This document shows positions 45,144-57,541 of a DNA stretch of 59,433 nucleotides, piece after piece. A program made the position numbers and the translations under genes. Source of the DNA: Methylophaga sp. (GTDB lineage: Bacteria > Pseudomonadota > Gammaproteobacteria > Nitrosococcales > Methylophagaceae); the NCBI GenBank assembly GCA_002696735.1, contig NZSL01000010.1, positions 331,882 to 391,314 of the forward strand, in the 5' to 3' direction. The notes under the pieces were generated by a model. That model had not been told where the DNA came from, searched no databases, and worked only from the letters and a program-made list of their open reading frames with translations. Each line of letters begins with the position of its first letter. Position 1 is the first letter of the stretch.

Positions 45144-45548
45144 ATGACCGTAGGTATTTTAATCGTATCGCACAATCATATCGGCACCGAGTTGATAAAC
45201 ACGGCCAGACAAATGCTTTCCTGCTGCCCGTTGCCCACTAAAGTTATCTCTATCGAAGTCAAAGATAATCCAGACGCCATACGCAAACAGCTGGATGGTG
45301 AATTGATTGGACTGGATCAGGGTAATGGAATTTTGATTTTGACAGATATGTTTGGCTCTACTCCCAGCAATATTGCTTGCGCAGTCTCCGATCGTGAAGA
45401 TATCCGAATTGTTTCAGGGCTCAATCTCCCCATGCTAATCCGTGTTTTAAACTATCCAACCCTAAGCCTTGATGAACTTGAACACAAAGCGGTTAGTGGT
45501 GGCCAGGAAGGCATTGTACGTTGTCATCACTCAGGGTATCGTCCATGA
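45144..45548 (+). CDS. Mannose-family PTS EIIA protein
   Basis: A 134-aa EIIA-Man domain with phosphorylation His10 in ILIVSHNHIG and the block LTDMFGSTPSNIA. No mannose-type IIB, IIC or IID genes follow, so it is a free-standing EIIA, probably regulatory. I chose the ATG at 45144 over a GTG at 45126, as the extra residues have no EIIA character. It overlaps ptsH by 4 bp. An EIIA-Man domain is also part of DhaM, which makes a link to the dihydroxyacetone kinase possible. Confidence 0.9.
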   Translation: MTVGILIVSHNHIGTELINTARQMLSCCPLPTKVISIEVKDNPDAIRKQLDGELIGLDQGNGILILTDMFGSTPSNIACAVSDREDIRIVSGLNLPMLIRVLNYPTLSLDELEHKAVSGGQEGIVRCHHSGYRP

Positions 45549-45817
45549 AACAGGAACAAACATTTACCATCATAAACCGCCTGGGATTACATGCCCGTGC
45601 TGCGGCAAAATTCGTCACCACTGCTTCTGAGTTCCATGCGGATATTCAAGTATCAAAGGATAATCGTCAGGTTAATGGCAAAAGTATTATGGGAGTGATG
45701 ATGTTAGCCGCTGCCAAAGGCACTGAAATTCAGGTCACCGCGGAAGGTGATGATGCCGAATCTGCGTTAAAAGCTATCGGGGAGTTGATTGCCAATTACT
45801 TCGGAGAAGGCCAATGA
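45545..45817 (+). CDS. ptsH: Phosphocarrier protein HPr
   Basis: A 90-aa HPr. His16 in GLHARAA accepts phosphate from enzyme I, and Ser47 in NGKSIMGVMM is the site used by HPr kinase. The start at 45545 overlaps the EIIA stop (ATGA) and the stop overlaps ptsI, so the three are translated together. Confidence 0.97.
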   Translation: MKQEQTFTIINRLGLHARAAAKFVTTASEFHADIQVSKDNRQVNGKSIMGVMMLAAAKGTEIQVTAEGDDAESALKAIGELIANYFGEGQ

Positions 45818-47565
45818 CGCTCGAGCTACAAGGCATTGGTGTTTCTAGAGGTATCGCGATCGGTCGTGCCCATATTCTGTTTCACAACCAGCCGGATGTT
45901 CGTGAATATCTGATCCCGGCGTTTTCCATTGAACAGGAAGTGGAACGTTTACTTGATGCGATTGAACAGGCCAAGCAACAGCTTAAATCGATTCGTAACC
46001 ATATCCCTGCCAACGCGCCGGCTGATGTGACGTCGTTTATTGATACGCATATCTTAATGCTCAACGATTCATCACTGACCAAAGTTCCGGTCGATATGAT
46101 CCGTCAACGTCGCTGCAATGCTGAATGGGCGTTGCAATTGCAACGTGATGCATTAATCAACGTATTCAACGAAATGGATGATCCGTATCTGCGGACACGA
46201 CGGGATGATGTTGATCATGTGGTCAATCGTATCCATCGGATTCTCGCCGATCAGGAAGTAGCGGATCACGAAATTGCTGATGGACGCCTGAAAGGCCATA
46301 TCATCATTGCTGAGGATTTGACGCCCGCAGATACCGTTTTAATGCAACATCAGGGTATTGCCGCATTTGTTACCGAACATGGTGGCGCCACTTCGCATAC
46401 CACAATCCTGGCACGCAGCCTGGGTATTCCGGCAATTGTCGGTGTGGAATCTGTTCGTCGCTATGTGCAGGATAATGAACCACTGATCGTCGATGGTGAA
46501 GCTGGCATCATGATTGCCGGTGCCGATGAAGGAACACTCAGGGAATATCAACAACGGCGTATTGCGTTTGATGAACATATTTCATCTCTGAGTCGCTATA
46601 AATCCCAGCCTACGCGTACCCGTGATGGCAAGACCATTACGCTGCTGGCCAATGCGGAATTGCCAGAAGATATTTCCACTATCACCAATGCCGGGGCACA
46701 GGGCATCGGGCTGTATCGGACCGAATTTCTCTATATGAATCGGTTGGCACCACCGGAAGAGGAAGAACAGCTCGCCGCTTATCGTGATGTTGTCGAAGGT
46801 ATGAATAATCAACCAGTCACCATTCGGACTTTCGATCTGGGGGCAGATAAGACCGTTGATGGTGGTCGGCACCTGACTCAGACAGTGGTCACTAATCCGG
46901 CACTGGGGTTGCGTGCTATTCGACTTTGCCTGACTCAGCCCGCTATGTTCCGCACCCAGTTAAGAGCCATCCTGAGAGCATCGGCCTATGGCAAAATCAA
47001 AATCATGTTTCCAATGATATCCACCATGCATGAATTGTTACAGGCACGTAATTTATTGGAACAATGCAAGATCGAACTGGATAGGGAAGGTCTGGAATAT
47101 GATCGTCAGGTAGAAATTGGCGCAATGATCGAAATCCCGGCCAGTGCAGTCTGCGCAGAAATGTTTGCCCGTCATGTAGATTTTCTATCTATCGGCACCA
47201 ACGATTTGATTCAATATACTCTGGCTATCGACCGTATTGATGACACGGTCAACTATCTCTACGACCCTTTACATCCTGCTGTTTTACGGCTGATTCATAT
47301 GACGCTGGAAGCGGGTAGGAAATTTAATATTCCAGTATCAATGTGTGGTGAAATGGCTGGTGATCCCCGCTATGCCCGGCTATTGCTGGCAATGGGACTG
47401 GAACACTTCAGTATGCATCCCAATGCGTTGCTGGAAATAAAGCAAATCATTAACGAAACCGATTTGAGTTTATTACCGGATAACACGCTGAGTATTATGC
47501 AAGTGTCAGATGCACTTGAAGCCGATATGTTATTGGAACAAATCAACGCACCGATTCATCATTAG
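45814..47565 (+). CDS. ptsI: PTS enzyme I
   Basis: A 583-aa phosphoenolpyruvate-protein phosphotransferase. The active-site His195 is in GGATSHTTILARSLG. The PEP-binding barrel shows GIGLYRTEFLYM, GTNDLIQYTLAIDR and CGEMAGDP. There is no GAF domain, so this is EI rather than EI-Ntr. It starts the relay to HPr and EIIA in this cluster. A hairpin and mgtE follow. Confidence 0.97.
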   Translation: MTLELQGIGVSRGIAIGRAHILFHNQPDVREYLIPAFSIEQEVERLLDAIEQAKQQLKSIRNHIPANAPADVTSFIDTHILMLNDSSLTKVPVDMIRQRRCNAEWALQLQRDALINVFNEMDDPYLRTRRDDVDHVVNRIHRILADQEVADHEIADGRLKGHIIIAEDLTPADTVLMQHQGIAAFVTEHGGATSHTTILARSLGIPAIVGVESVRRYVQDNEPLIVDGEAGIMIAGADEGTLREYQQRRIAFDEHISSLSRYKSQPTRTRDGKTITLLANAELPEDISTITNAGAQGIGLYRTEFLYMNRLAPPEEEEQLAAYRDVVEGMNNQPVTIRTFDLGADKTVDGGRHLTQTVVTNPALGLRAIRLCLTQPAMFRTQLRAILRASAYGKIKIMFPMISTMHELLQARNLLEQCKIELDREGLEYDRQVEIGAMIEIPASAVCAEMFARHVDFLSIGTNDLIQYTLAIDRIDDTVNYLYDPLHPAVLRLIHMTLEAGRKFNIPVSMCGEMAGDPRYARLLLAMGLEHFSMHPNALLEIKQIINETDLSLLPDNTLSIMQVSDALEADMLLEQINAPIHH

Positions 47566-47618
47566 CTGCTATTTGTTTCGCTAAGGCTAATCATTTAAAG
47601 CTATTCAGCACCAGGTAA

Positions 47619-47637
47619 GCAGGCTAAAATAGCCTGC
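47619..47637 (+). terminator. Hairpin between ptsI and mgtE
   Basis: GCAGGCTA and TAGCCTGC form a perfect 8-bp stem with an AAA loop, 43 bp before mgtE. There is no T run, so it may be a weak terminator or leader structure. Confidence 0.4.
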
Positions 47638-47679
47638 GTAACCTCCCCCTAAAAGTACCGACGCCCTCTGGAGCCGGAT

Positions 47680-49038
47680 ATGTCTGAGCTGGACCAACAC
47701 CGCAGTCTCAATCACTCGCTGAATGCCTTTTCCGAGGCGCTGAAAAGCGGCCGCTTTGTCAGAATGCGTCGCTTATTAGCCAGCTTGCACCCTGCTGAAA
47801 CCGCTCATTTACTGGAATCCCTCCCTCCCAATGAACGGCTGGTATGCTGGCCAATCATCAATCCCGAATTACGAGGTGAGGTACTTTCCTATATTGGGGA
47901 AGATGTTCGTACCGGCTTGATGACCGGCATGGATACTGCTGATCTGTTGAGCGCTACTGAAGATCTGGATACCGATGATGTTGTCGATATTCTTCAGGAT
48001 CTCCCTGGCCATGTGATGCAGGAAGTGTTGCGCGCCATGAACTCGCAACGTCGACGTCGGATTGAAGCCATTCTGGCTTATGAAGAAGATACCGCCGGTG
48101 GTTTGATGAACACCGATGTGGTCACCGTCCGCTCGGATATCACATTGGAAGTGGTCTTACGTTATTTACGTAAGTATGGGGAGTTACCCGAAAACACTGA
48201 CAGTCTTTATGTCGTTGATCATCAGGATAAATATCTTGGAACGCTGCGCTTGTCACAGGTTGTCAGCCGCAGCCGTTCACTTACTGTACGCGAAGCAATG
48301 TCGCATCAGGTCGATCCTATTCCCGCCAATATGTCGGACCATGATGTCGCCCACCGTTTTGAAAAACATGATCTGATCTCCGCACCTGTCGTCGATAAAG
48401 ATAATCACCTGCTGGGCCGCATTACCATCGATGACGTGGTGGATGTTATTCGGGATGAAGCAGAACACTCTTTACTGAGTATGGCCGGCTTAAGTGAAGA
48501 CGAAGATACGTTTGCCCCGGTCAAAAAAAGTATTCATCGCCGCTCGGTATGGCTTGGTATCAACCTGTTGACTGCATTTTTAGCGGCATGGGTTATAGGG
48601 CTATTTGATACCACCATTGAAAAACTGGTGGCTTTGGCTGTATTAATGCCAATAGTTGCCAGCATGGGCGGTATTGCCGGCAGCCAGACATTAACACTGG
48701 TCATCCGTTCTATGGCTCTGGACCAGTTGAATGATAAAAATCAACGCTGGTTATTACGCAAAGAATTTCTGGTGGGCATGGCCAATGGGGTGATTTGGGC
48801 AATTGCTATCGCTTTTGTAACCTACCTCTGGTTCGGTAATTTTTTACTGGGAATCATGATTGGTGCAGCCATTATTGTTAATATGACGGCTGCTGCCGTT
48901 GCCGGAGTAATGATTCCCCTGGGATTAAAACGTATTGGCATTGATCCCGCATTGTCCGGCAGCGTTCTGTTAACCACTGTCACCGATGTAGTCGGATTTA
49001 TGGCTTTCCTCGGTTTTGCTACTCTATTTATCGTTTAA
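47680..49038 (+). CDS. mgtE: Magnesium transporter
   Basis: A 452-aa MgtE-type channel. The N-terminal helical superhelix domain (about 1-130) with LLESLPPNERL is followed by two CBS domains (about 135-255) that sense Mg. Five membrane helices follow, with the conserved PIVASMGGIAGSQTLTL. It ends the pts cluster. GGAG precedes the ATG. An M-box riboswitch is not seen in the 114 bp before it. Confidence 0.95.
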   Translation: MSELDQHRSLNHSLNAFSEALKSGRFVRMRRLLASLHPAETAHLLESLPPNERLVCWPIINPELRGEVLSYIGEDVRTGLMTGMDTADLLSATEDLDTDDVVDILQDLPGHVMQEVLRAMNSQRRRRIEAILAYEEDTAGGLMNTDVVTVRSDITLEVVLRYLRKYGELPENTDSLYVVDHQDKYLGTLRLSQVVSRSRSLTVREAMSHQVDPIPANMSDHDVAHRFEKHDLISAPVVDKDNHLLGRITIDDVVDVIRDEAEHSLLSMAGLSEDEDTFAPVKKSIHRRSVWLGINLLTAFLAAWVIGLFDTTIEKLVALAVLMPIVASMGGIAGSQTLTLVIRSMALDQLNDKNQRWLLRKEFLVGMANGVIWAIAIAFVTYLWFGNFLLGIMIGAAIIVNMTAAAVAGVMIPLGLKRIGIDPALSGSVLLTTVTDVVGFMAFLGFATLFIV

Positions 49039-49053
49039 CTCGGATTTTTGATT

Positions 49054-50151
49054 ATGTCAGGCAACAGTTTCGGAAAACTTTTCACAGTCTCCACGTTTGG
49101 TGAAAGCCACGGCACCGCTCTGGGGTGTATTGTCGATGGTTGCCCCCCAGGACTGGAATTATCCGAAGCCGATCTTCAGAATGATCTGGATCGGCGCAAA
49201 CCGGGTAAAAGTCGCCATGAAACACAGCGCCGTGAACCTGATCAGGTCAAAATTCTTTCCGGTATTTTTGAAGGCAAGACTACTGGAACCCCGATTGGTT
49301 TGTTGATTGAAAACGTGGATCAGCGATCAAAGGATTACGGCAATATTGCCGAGCAATTCCGCCCGGCCCATGCTGATTATGCCTATCACCACAAATACGG
49401 TTTCCGTGACTACCGTGGCGGTGGCCGATCATCAGCACGTGAGACCGCAATGCGCGTTGCCGCTGGTGGTATTGCCAAAAAATTTCTTAAACAACGTTAT
49501 GGTATCGAAATTCAGGGTTATTTGAGCCAGCTTGGCCCGATTAAAGCTGAAACGCTGGATTGGGCGCATATCGAAAATAGTCTGTTTTTCAATCCTGATC
49601 CCAATATTGAAAGCGAGCTGGAAGATTATATGGATGCCTTGCGTAAGGAAGGCAACTCCATTGGTGCTCGCATTAATGTCATTGCACGCCATGTACCTCC
49701 GGGTTTGGGTGAGCCTATTTTTGACCGTCTGGATGCTGATATCGCCCATGCGATGATGAGTATCAATGCGGTAAAAGGCGTGGAAATTGGTGCCGGTTTT
49801 GAATCGGTTACCCAGAAAGGTACTGAACATCGGGACGAACTGACACCGGAAGGTTTCCTGACCAATAATGCTGGCGGAACATTAGGTGGTATTTCCAGTG
49901 GACAGGATTTGCTGGTAAGCATGGCGCTCAAACCTACTTCCAGTCTGCGAATTCCCGGGAAAAGTATCAACACACGTGGAGAAGCCATCGAAGTCGTCAC
50001 TCATGGTCGTCATGATCCTTGTGTCGGTATTCGTGCCACTCCAATTGCAGAAGCCATGCTGGCACTGGTATTGATGGATCATATGTTACGTCATCGGGCC
50101 CAGAATATGGATGTAACCACTGACACCCCGATTATCCCGGCACAAGCCTAA
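49054..50151 (+). CDS. aroC: Chorismate synthase
   Basis: A 365-aa FMN-dependent enzyme making chorismate, the branch point of aromatic amino acid synthesis. The signatures [27 protein letters not shown] and the C-terminal [17 protein letters not shown] are complete. I used the ATG at 49054 rather than a TTG at 49048. It lies 15 bp after mgtE and 11 bp before an MFS gene. Confidence 0.97.
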   Translation: MSGNSFGKLFTVSTFGESHGTALGCIVDGCPPGLELSEADLQNDLDRRKPGKSRHETQRREPDQVKILSGIFEGKTTGTPIGLLIENVDQRSKDYGNIAEQFRPAHADYAYHHKYGFRDYRGGGRSSARETAMRVAAGGIAKKFLKQRYGIEIQGYLSQLGPIKAETLDWAHIENSLFFNPDPNIESELEDYMDALRKEGNSIGARINVIARHVPPGLGEPIFDRLDADIAHAMMSINAVKGVEIGAGFESVTQKGTEHRDELTPEGFLTNNAGGTLGGISSGQDLLVSMALKPTSSLRIPGKSINTRGEAIEVVTHGRHDPCVGIRATPIAEAMLALVLMDHMLRHRAQNMDVTTDTPIIPAQA

Positions 50152-50162
50152 CCTGATCGCTG

Positions 50163-51338
50163 GTGCCTTTTTCCGGACTACCCTACTGGCGGCTGTCAGG
50201 GTTTTATCTATTTTATTTTGCCACTCTGGGCATTCTTGTGCCCTATTGGGGGCTTTATCTGCAATGGGAAGGATTCAGCGCCCGACAAATCGGTGAATTA
50301 ACCGCCATTCTATTGGCAACCCGAATCATTGCTCCGAATGTCTGGGGCTGGATTGCTGATCACCGCGGACAACGTCTGCGAATCGTTCGGCTGGCCAGCT
50401 TACTGAGTATCGTGGCGTTCTCAGGCATTTTTATTTCACAGAGTTATTACTGGATTGCCGTTGTATTAATGGTCTTCAGTTTTTTCTGGAACGCTTCGCT
50501 TCCTCAATTTGAAGTCACTACACTGCAGCACCTTGGTGAACATAGTCATCATTACAGTAAGATCCGCGTTTGGGGTTCTATTGGTTTTATCTGTGTTGTG
50601 GTCTTACTGGGTTGGCTAATGGATCGTTATGATGCCGGCATCGTTCCCTATGCGTTGTTATTGTCCATCAGCGGTATCTGGCTGATCAGCCTCACGGTTC
50701 CTGAATCTGCCAGTCGTCACCTGAGTCTCAATCACATCCCTATCAGACAGGTGCTCAAACAACCTGCTGTTCGCGCCTTTTTAGCTATCTGCTTTTTAAT
50801 GCTGGTCAGCCATGGGCCTTACTACACGTTTTACAGTATTTATCTGGAACAGCATGGCTATAGCCGTACTTTGATTGGTCAATTATGGGCCTTAGGGGTA
50901 GTCGCTGAATTAATGGTTTTTCTGGTAATGCATCGCTGGCTACCCCGCTTTGGCATTCGCAAGGTATTACTCGGTAGTCTGCTACTGGCAGCTTTTCGCT
51001 GGTTGCTGATTGCGCTTTATGCTGACCAGGTTGTTATGCTTATCGCCGCACAATCATTACACGCTGCCAGTTATGGTGCTTTTCATGCTGCTTCTATTGC
51101 ATGGGTACATCAGCACTTCACTGGTCGTAATCAAGGCCGCGGACAGGCGTTGTACAGCAGTATGAGTTTTGGTGCTGGTGGCGCAGTAGGAAGTTTATTG
51201 AGTGGCTATCTATGGCTGACTCCGGGACCGGAAATGACTTTTATGCTGGCAGCTGTAACTGCGATAGGTGCTTTTTTAATCGGCTTTATCTGGCTTAAAA
51301 GCAGCAAATCCTCTGCGGAAAAACAACCACATTATTGA
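50163..51338 (+). CDS. MFS transporter, HcaT/nucleoside-symporter-like
   Basis: A 391-aa protein with about twelve membrane helices. The N-terminus (YFATLGILVPYWGLYLQ, then RIIAPNVWGWIADHRG) and FFWNASLPQFEVTTLQHLG match the MFS_1-like group that includes HcaT. The start is GTG at 50163. The substrate cannot be read from sequence. It follows aroC closely, which may only reflect operon packing. Confidence 0.85.
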   Translation: MPFSGLPYWRLSGFYLFYFATLGILVPYWGLYLQWEGFSARQIGELTAILLATRIIAPNVWGWIADHRGQRLRIVRLASLLSIVAFSGIFISQSYYWIAVVLMVFSFFWNASLPQFEVTTLQHLGEHSHHYSKIRVWGSIGFICVVVLLGWLMDRYDAGIVPYALLLSISGIWLISLTVPESASRHLSLNHIPIRQVLKQPAVRAFLAICFLMLVSHGPYYTFYSIYLEQHGYSRTLIGQLWALGVVAELMVFLVMHRWLPRFGIRKVLLGSLLLAAFRWLLIALYADQVVMLIAAQSLHAASYGAFHAASIAWVHQHFTGRNQGRGQALYSSMSFGAGGAVGSLLSGYLWLTPGPEMTFMLAAVTAIGAFLIGFIWLKSSKSSAEKQPHY

Positions 51339-52787
<1,449 letters not shown>

Positions 52788-52789
52788 CC

Positions 52790-53998
52790 ATGGCGCGTTT
52801 AAGAAGATTCCTAGACCGGATAGAGCCGTCATTCCAAAAAGGCGGAGCTTACGAGAAGTACTTTGCCGTTTATGAAATGATCGATACATTCATCTATAGC
52901 CCTGGCGATGTTACCCGGGGCTCGCCACATGTTCGTGATGGTATCGATCTTAAACGGGTTATGAGTTATGTCGTACTAGCGACTTTTCCTGTTTTAATGC
53001 TGATGTTGTGCAATACCGGTTTTCAGGCCAACAGTGCCATGGCGCAACTGGGCATGTCGACAATTGAAGGTTGGCGCGGCTGGATCCTGACCAGCTTTGG
53101 TATTGGTTACGATCCTAATAGCCTGTTCTCTAACATGTTCCATGGCCTGCTCTACTTTTTACCGATATATCTGACCACCCTAATCGCCGGTGGTACATTT
53201 GAAGTTATTTTTGCTGCAGTGAGAAACCATGAAGTAAATGAAGGCTTCCTGGTGACTTCAATGCTCTACAGCCTTACGCTTCCGCCCTCTACCCCCCTCT
53301 GGCAGGTTGCGCTGGGTATTATTTTTGGTGTGGTAATTGGAAAAGAAGTTTTTGGTGGTACTGGTAAAAACTTCCTGAATCCGGCATTAACGGGTCGTGC
53401 ATTTCTATATTTTGCCTATCCAGCACAAATGTCCGGGGATGCAGTATGGACAGCTATTGATGGCTATACAGGAGCGACCCCCCTCGCTTTGGCAGCATTA
53501 GGTGGTTTGGAGTCCGTCACCGAAGCAGGCTACACCTGGACACAGACATTCATAGGTCATATGCCCGGCTCATTAGGTGAAACCTCTACCCTGGCTATTT
53601 TGCTGGGTGCAGCTTTCCTGCTTTATACGCGTATTGCCTCTTTCCGTATCATTTTCGGGGTATTCCTCGGCATGGTGGCCACTAGCTGGCTTTTCAATAT
53701 GATTGGCAGCGATACCAATCCAATGTTTGGACTTCCCTGGTACTGGCATTTGTCTCTGGGTGGCTTTGCATTTGGTATGGTTTTCATGGCGACCGATCCG
53801 GTGTCTGCTGCCATGACCAATAAAGGACGCTGGATTTACGGTATTTTAATTGGTTTTATGACGGTACTAATACGTGTCGTCAATCCTGCCTTCCCAGAGG
53901 GTATTATGTTAGCCATTCTGTTCGCCAATATATTTGCCCCACTAATCGACTATTTTGTCGTTCAGTCCAACATTAAACGAAGACTACAGCGAAGCTAA
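52790..53998 (+). CDS. nqrB: Na+-translocating NADH:quinone reductase subunit B
   Basis: A 402-aa integral membrane subunit with about ten helices. Thr230 in GATPLA is the expected site of covalent [16 protein letters not shown] and [14 protein letters not shown] are family marks. It starts 2 bp after nqrA. Confidence 0.97.
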   Translation: MARLRRFLDRIEPSFQKGGAYEKYFAVYEMIDTFIYSPGDVTRGSPHVRDGIDLKRVMSYVVLATFPVLMLMLCNTGFQANSAMAQLGMSTIEGWRGWILTSFGIGYDPNSLFSNMFHGLLYFLPIYLTTLIAGGTFEVIFAAVRNHEVNEGFLVTSMLYSLTLPPSTPLWQVALGIIFGVVIGKEVFGGTGKNFLNPALTGRAFLYFAYPAQMSGDAVWTAIDGYTGATPLALAALGGLESVTEAGYTWTQTFIGHMPGSLGETSTLAILLGAAFLLYTRIASFRIIFGVFLGMVATSWLFNMIGSDTNPMFGLPWYWHLSLGGFAFGMVFMATDPVSAAMTNKGRWIYGILIGFMTVLIRVVNPAFPEGIMLAILFANIFAPLIDYFVVQSNIKRRLQRS

Positions 53999-54000
53999 TC

Positions 54001-54828
54001 ATGGCAGAAATTACGCAGAAAAAAGGGTTTTTAGGCCAGCTGATGCAGCTGCCAAACGATGATCCTAAAAAGACTATATTCATTGCCATTGTGCTTTGTC
54101 TAGTTTGTTCGGTTCTGGTTTCAACAGCTGCGGTTTCATTGAAGTCCCGCCAGATTGTGAATCAAAAAAACGATATCAGACAAAATATTCTGGCCGTTAC
54201 CGATCAGTTTGAGCCAGGTATGGATATGGAAGCAGCTTTTGAAAAATTTGAGGTTCGTTTAGTCGATTTGGCCACTGGCCAATACGCTGAAACAGATCTT
54301 GATCCAGCCACTTATGATCAGCGTAAAGCATCTGGTTCTCCAGATTTGGGAGTACGTCTAGATAATCAGCAGGATGTAGCCGGAATTGGTTCACGAGCTA
54401 AATATGCCCCAGTTTATATTCTTCGGGATGGCGATAAAATCCAACAACTGGTTATTCCTATTCATGGCTATGGATTATGGTCAACCATGTACGGATTTCT
54501 TTCTTTAGGTAGTGATTTCAATACTATTCAAGGGTTGCGTTTTTACGAACATGCAGAAACGCCCGGCTTAGGTGGTGAAATAGAAAACCCGCGCTGGTTA
54601 GCCAAATGGGAAGGCAAAAAAATATATGACGAAAACGGCAATGTGGAATTCAGGGTTGCCCGTGGTTATGTGGATAACAATTCACCACAGGCAGAATACA
54701 AGGTCGATGGATTATCTGGTGCCACACTGACCAGTAAAGGCGTTTCCAATATGATTTCATTCTGGTTAGGTGAAGATGGATTTGGCCCTTATTTGCAAAG
54801 TATGCGTTCCGAACAGGGGATTAACTGA
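54001..54828 (+). CDS. nqrC: Na+-translocating NADH:quinone reductase subunit C
   Basis: A 275-aa subunit with one N-terminal membrane helix (about 26-46) and a periplasmic FMN domain. Thr242 in [13 protein letters not shown] is the covalent flavin site. The flavin is added by ApbE, whose gene is not in the window. Its stop overlaps the nqrD start by one base. Confidence 0.97.
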   Translation: MAEITQKKGFLGQLMQLPNDDPKKTIFIAIVLCLVCSVLVSTAAVSLKSRQIVNQKNDIRQNILAVTDQFEPGMDMEAAFEKFEVRLVDLATGQYAETDLDPATYDQRKASGSPDLGVRLDNQQDVAGIGSRAKYAPVYILRDGDKIQQLVIPIHGYGLWSTMYGFLSLGSDFNTIQGLRFYEHAETPGLGGEIENPRWLAKWEGKKIYDENGNVEFRVARGYVDNNSPQAEYKVDGLSGATLTSKGVSNMISFWLGEDGFGPYLQSMRSEQGIN

Positions 54829-55490
54829 TGGCAAGCCAAGCAAAAAATAATGTTATTGATCCAATTATTGATAATAATCCGATAACGTTACAGGTTTTAG
54901 GAATTTGCTCTGCTCTAGCAGTAACCACCAATATGACCGCAGCGCTGATCATGTGTATTGCGCTTACGTCGGTTACAGCTTTCTCCGGAGCCATCATCAG
55001 TTCAATTCGTCATCACATCCCTTCAAGTATCCGTATCATTGTTCAAATGACGGTCATTGCCTCATTGGTAATTATTGTTGACCAGATTCTCAAAGCTTAT
55101 GCGTATGAAGCCAGTAAGCAGTTATCTGTATTCGTCGGACTGATTATCACCAACTGTATCGTTTTGGGTCGTGCCGAAGCTTATGCTATGAAAAACTCTC
55201 CCGGTATGAGCTTTCTGGATGGACTCGGAAATGGCTTGGGTTATAGCATGGTCTTATTAGTCGTAGCGTTCTTCCGTGAATTATTTGGGGCTGGCAAACT
55301 GTTTGGCCACACCATTATTCCGGTAGCGAATGAAGGTGGCTGGTATGTCCCCAATGGGTTGATGCTGTTACCGCCAAGTGCTTTTTTTATTATCGGTCTG
55401 ATGATTTGGGCTATCCGAAGCTGGAAACCACAGCAAGTTGAGGCACCAGATTATCAGATTCACCAAGTACACCGTACGGAGGTCTTGTAA
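54828..55490 (+). CDS. nqrD: Na+-translocating NADH:quinone reductase subunit D
   Basis: A 220-aa membrane subunit with about six helices. [18 protein letters not shown] and [17 protein letters not shown] carry the conserved cysteines that bind an iron centre together with NqrE. Confidence 0.97.
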   Translation: MASQAKNNVIDPIIDNNPITLQVLGICSALAVTTNMTAALIMCIALTSVTAFSGAIISSIRHHIPSSIRIIVQMTVIASLVIIVDQILKAYAYEASKQLSVFVGLIITNCIVLGRAEAYAMKNSPGMSFLDGLGNGLGYSMVLLVVAFFRELFGAGKLFGHTIIPVANEGGWYVPNGLMLLPPSAFFIIGLMIWAIRSWKPQQVEAPDYQIHQVHRTEVL

Positions 55491-56099
55491 ATGGAGCATT
55501 ACCTCAGTCTATTTATTCGCTCAATTTTTGTTGAAAATCTAGCGCTCGCTTTCTTTTTGGGCATGTGTACCTTTCTCGCGGTTTCTAAAAAAATCGAAAC
55601 TGCTTTGGGGCTGGGTATCGCCGTTGTCCTGGTTCAGGCCATCACAGTGCCGACCAACAATCTGATTTATCAATATCTGCTTAAAGAAGGTGCCTTGTCC
55701 TGGGCTGGCTTACCGGATGTAGATTTAAGCTTTTTGGGGCTTATAAGCTATATCGGTGTTATTGCCGCGATGGTGCAAATCATTGAAATGGCAATGGATA
55801 AATACGTGCCGGCCCTTTATAACGCTCTGGGTATTTTCTTGCCATTAATTACGGTCAACTGCGCCATTTTAGGTGGTACGCTGTTTATGGTTGAACGTGA
55901 TTACAATCTGGCTGAAAGTGCGGTGTATGGTGTAGGTAGTGGCTTTGGTTGGGCTCTGGCGATTACAGCAATTGCAGGCATCAGAGAAAAACTTAAATAT
56001 TCCGATGTCCCCGATGGTTTACAAGGTCTTGGCATTACATTTATTACAGCTGGATTGATGGCGTTAGGGTTCATGGCATTTTCGGGGATTCAACTCTAA
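55491..56099 (+). CDS. nqrE: Na+-translocating NADH:quinone reductase subunit E
   Basis: A 202-aa membrane subunit, a topological mirror of Nqr[15 protein letters not shown] and [14 protein letters not shown] hold its conserved cysteines. The start follows the nqrD stop directly, and its stop overlaps nqrF by one base. Confidence 0.97.
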   Translation: MEHYLSLFIRSIFVENLALAFFLGMCTFLAVSKKIETALGLGIAVVLVQAITVPTNNLIYQYLLKEGALSWAGLPDVDLSFLGLISYIGVIAAMVQIIEMAMDKYVPALYNALGIFLPLITVNCAILGGTLFMVERDYNLAESAVYGVGSGFGWALAITAIAGIREKLKYSDVPDGLQGLGITFITAGLMALGFMAFSGIQL

Positions 56100-57316
56100 T
56101 GGAAATCATCTTAGGCATTGTTCTGTTCACACTTATCATCATGGTGCTGGTATTTGTAATTCTCAGCGCCCGCTCCAAGCTAGTGGCAACGGGTGATATC
56201 GAAATTATCGTTAATGATGAAAAAACCATAAAAACCAAGGCCGGCGGTAAGCTTTTAGGTGCTTTGGCTGACGCGAATCTTTTTGTTTCTTCTGCCTGTG
56301 GTGGCGGTGGCACCTGTGCACAGTGCAAAGTAAAGATTTTTGAAGGTGGTGGCTCAATTCTCCCCACTGAAGAATCGCATATCACTAAACGTGAAGCCGC
56401 AGAGGGTGATCGCTTATCTTGTCAGGTTGCCGTTAAGCAGAATATGCGGATTCAGGTACCGGAAGAAGTTTTCGGTGTTAAGAAATGGGAATGTACCGTT
56501 CGTTCCAATGATAATGTCGCCACATTTATTAAAGAACTGATTCTTGAATTACCTGAGGGTGAAAGCGTTAATTTCCGAGCCGGTGGCTTTATCCAGATTG
56601 AATGTCCGCCGCATACCGTTGAATATAAAAACTTCATCATTGCCGATGAATACCGCCCGGATTGGGATCGATTTGATTTATGGCGTTATAAGTCAGTGGT
56701 GAAAGAAAATGTGGTTAGAGCCTACTCTATGGCTAACTATCCGGAAGAAAAAGGCATTGTAATGCTGAATGTGCGGATAGCTTCACCACCGCCAAATGCC
56801 GATGATGTTCCACCGGGCATCATGTCTTCCTACATTTTTGATCTCAAACCGGGTGACAAAGTGACTATTTCTGGTCCATTTGGTGAGTTTTTTGCCAAAG
56901 ATACGGATAGAGAAATGGTATTTATTGGTGGTGGTGCCGGCATGGCACCAATGCGTTCGCATATTTTTGATCAGTTACGCCGCCTGAAATCCAAGCGTAA
57001 AATGACCTTCTGGTATGGTGCTCGCAGTTTGCGTGAAATGTTTTATACCGAAGATTTTGATGAACTTGCCGCGGAAAATGACAACTTTACCTGGCATGTC
57101 GCTTTATCCGATGCTTTGCCAGAAGATAACTGGACGGGCTACACAGGCTTTATTCACAACGTCATATACGAAAATTACCTGAAAGATCATCCTGCACCGG
57201 AAGATTGTGAATATTATATGTGTGGGCCACCGATGATGAATGCTGCGGTGATCAAAATGCTTGAAGATTTGGGTGTTGAACCGGAAAACATCATGCTTGA
57301 TGACTTTGGAGGCTAA
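56099..57316 (+). CDS. nqrF: Na+-translocating NADH:quinone reductase subunit F
   Basis: A 405-aa subunit where NADH enters. It has one N-terminal helix, then a 2Fe-2S domain with Cys67, Cys73, Cys76 and Cys108 ([13 protein letters not shown] and LSCQV). An FAD domain with RAYSMANYP and an NADH domain with [13 protein letters not shown] and YYMCGPPMM follow. Confidence 0.97.
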   Translation: MEIILGIVLFTLIIMVLVFVILSARSKLVATGDIEIIVNDEKTIKTKAGGKLLGALADANLFVSSACGGGGTCAQCKVKIFEGGGSILPTEESHITKREAAEGDRLSCQVAVKQNMRIQVPEEVFGVKKWECTVRSNDNVATFIKELILELPEGESVNFRAGGFIQIECPPHTVEYKNFIIADEYRPDWDRFDLWRYKSVVKENVVRAYSMANYPEEKGIVMLNVRIASPPPNADDVPPGIMSSYIFDLKPGDKVTISGPFGEFFAKDTDREMVFIGGGAGMAPMRSHIFDQLRRLKSKRKMTFWYGARSLREMFYTEDFDELAAENDNFTWHVALSDALPEDNWTGYTGFIHNVIYENYLKDHPAPEDCEYYMCGPPMMNAAVIKMLEDLGVEPENIMLDDFGG

Positions 57317-57317
57317 G

Positions 57318-57521
57318 ATGAATACTTTTCTTGCCGCATTTGTGATTATTCTACTGGCTGTTACAGCCATGGCCATCGGGGTAATATTTGGTCGCTCAGC
57401 AATAAAAGGCAGTTGTGGTGGATTGAATCAGGTTGGGCTGTCGGGAAGTTGTGGCGGGGCCTGCTCGATTCAGGAAAAAGAAGAGTGTGAAGCCCGTAAG
57501 CGGGCACAACAACAAAACTAA
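57318..57521 (+). CDS. nqrM: NQR maturation protein NqrM
   Basis: A 67-aa protein with one N-terminal helix and a cysteine-rich tail (GSCGGLNQVG, SGSCGGACS, KEECEARK). NqrM proteins deliver iron to the NqrD/NqrE site. I used the ATG at 57318, one base after the nqrF stop. The longer frame from 57261 lies inside nqrF. Confidence 0.93.
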   Translation: MNTFLAAFVIILLAVTAMAIGVIFGRSAIKGSCGGLNQVGLSGSCGGACSIQEKEECEARKRAQQQN

Positions 57522-57541
57522 ACAGCGTCAGGGAGTAGCCC

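Noticed and set aside
47566-47679. M-box (magnesium) riboswitch before mgtE
   Set aside because: The gap is only 114 bp and shows one small hairpin, not the multi-helix M-box.
49432-49830. 132-aa antisense frame opposite aroC
   Set aside because: No ribosome site and no domain; aroC is complete on the other strand.
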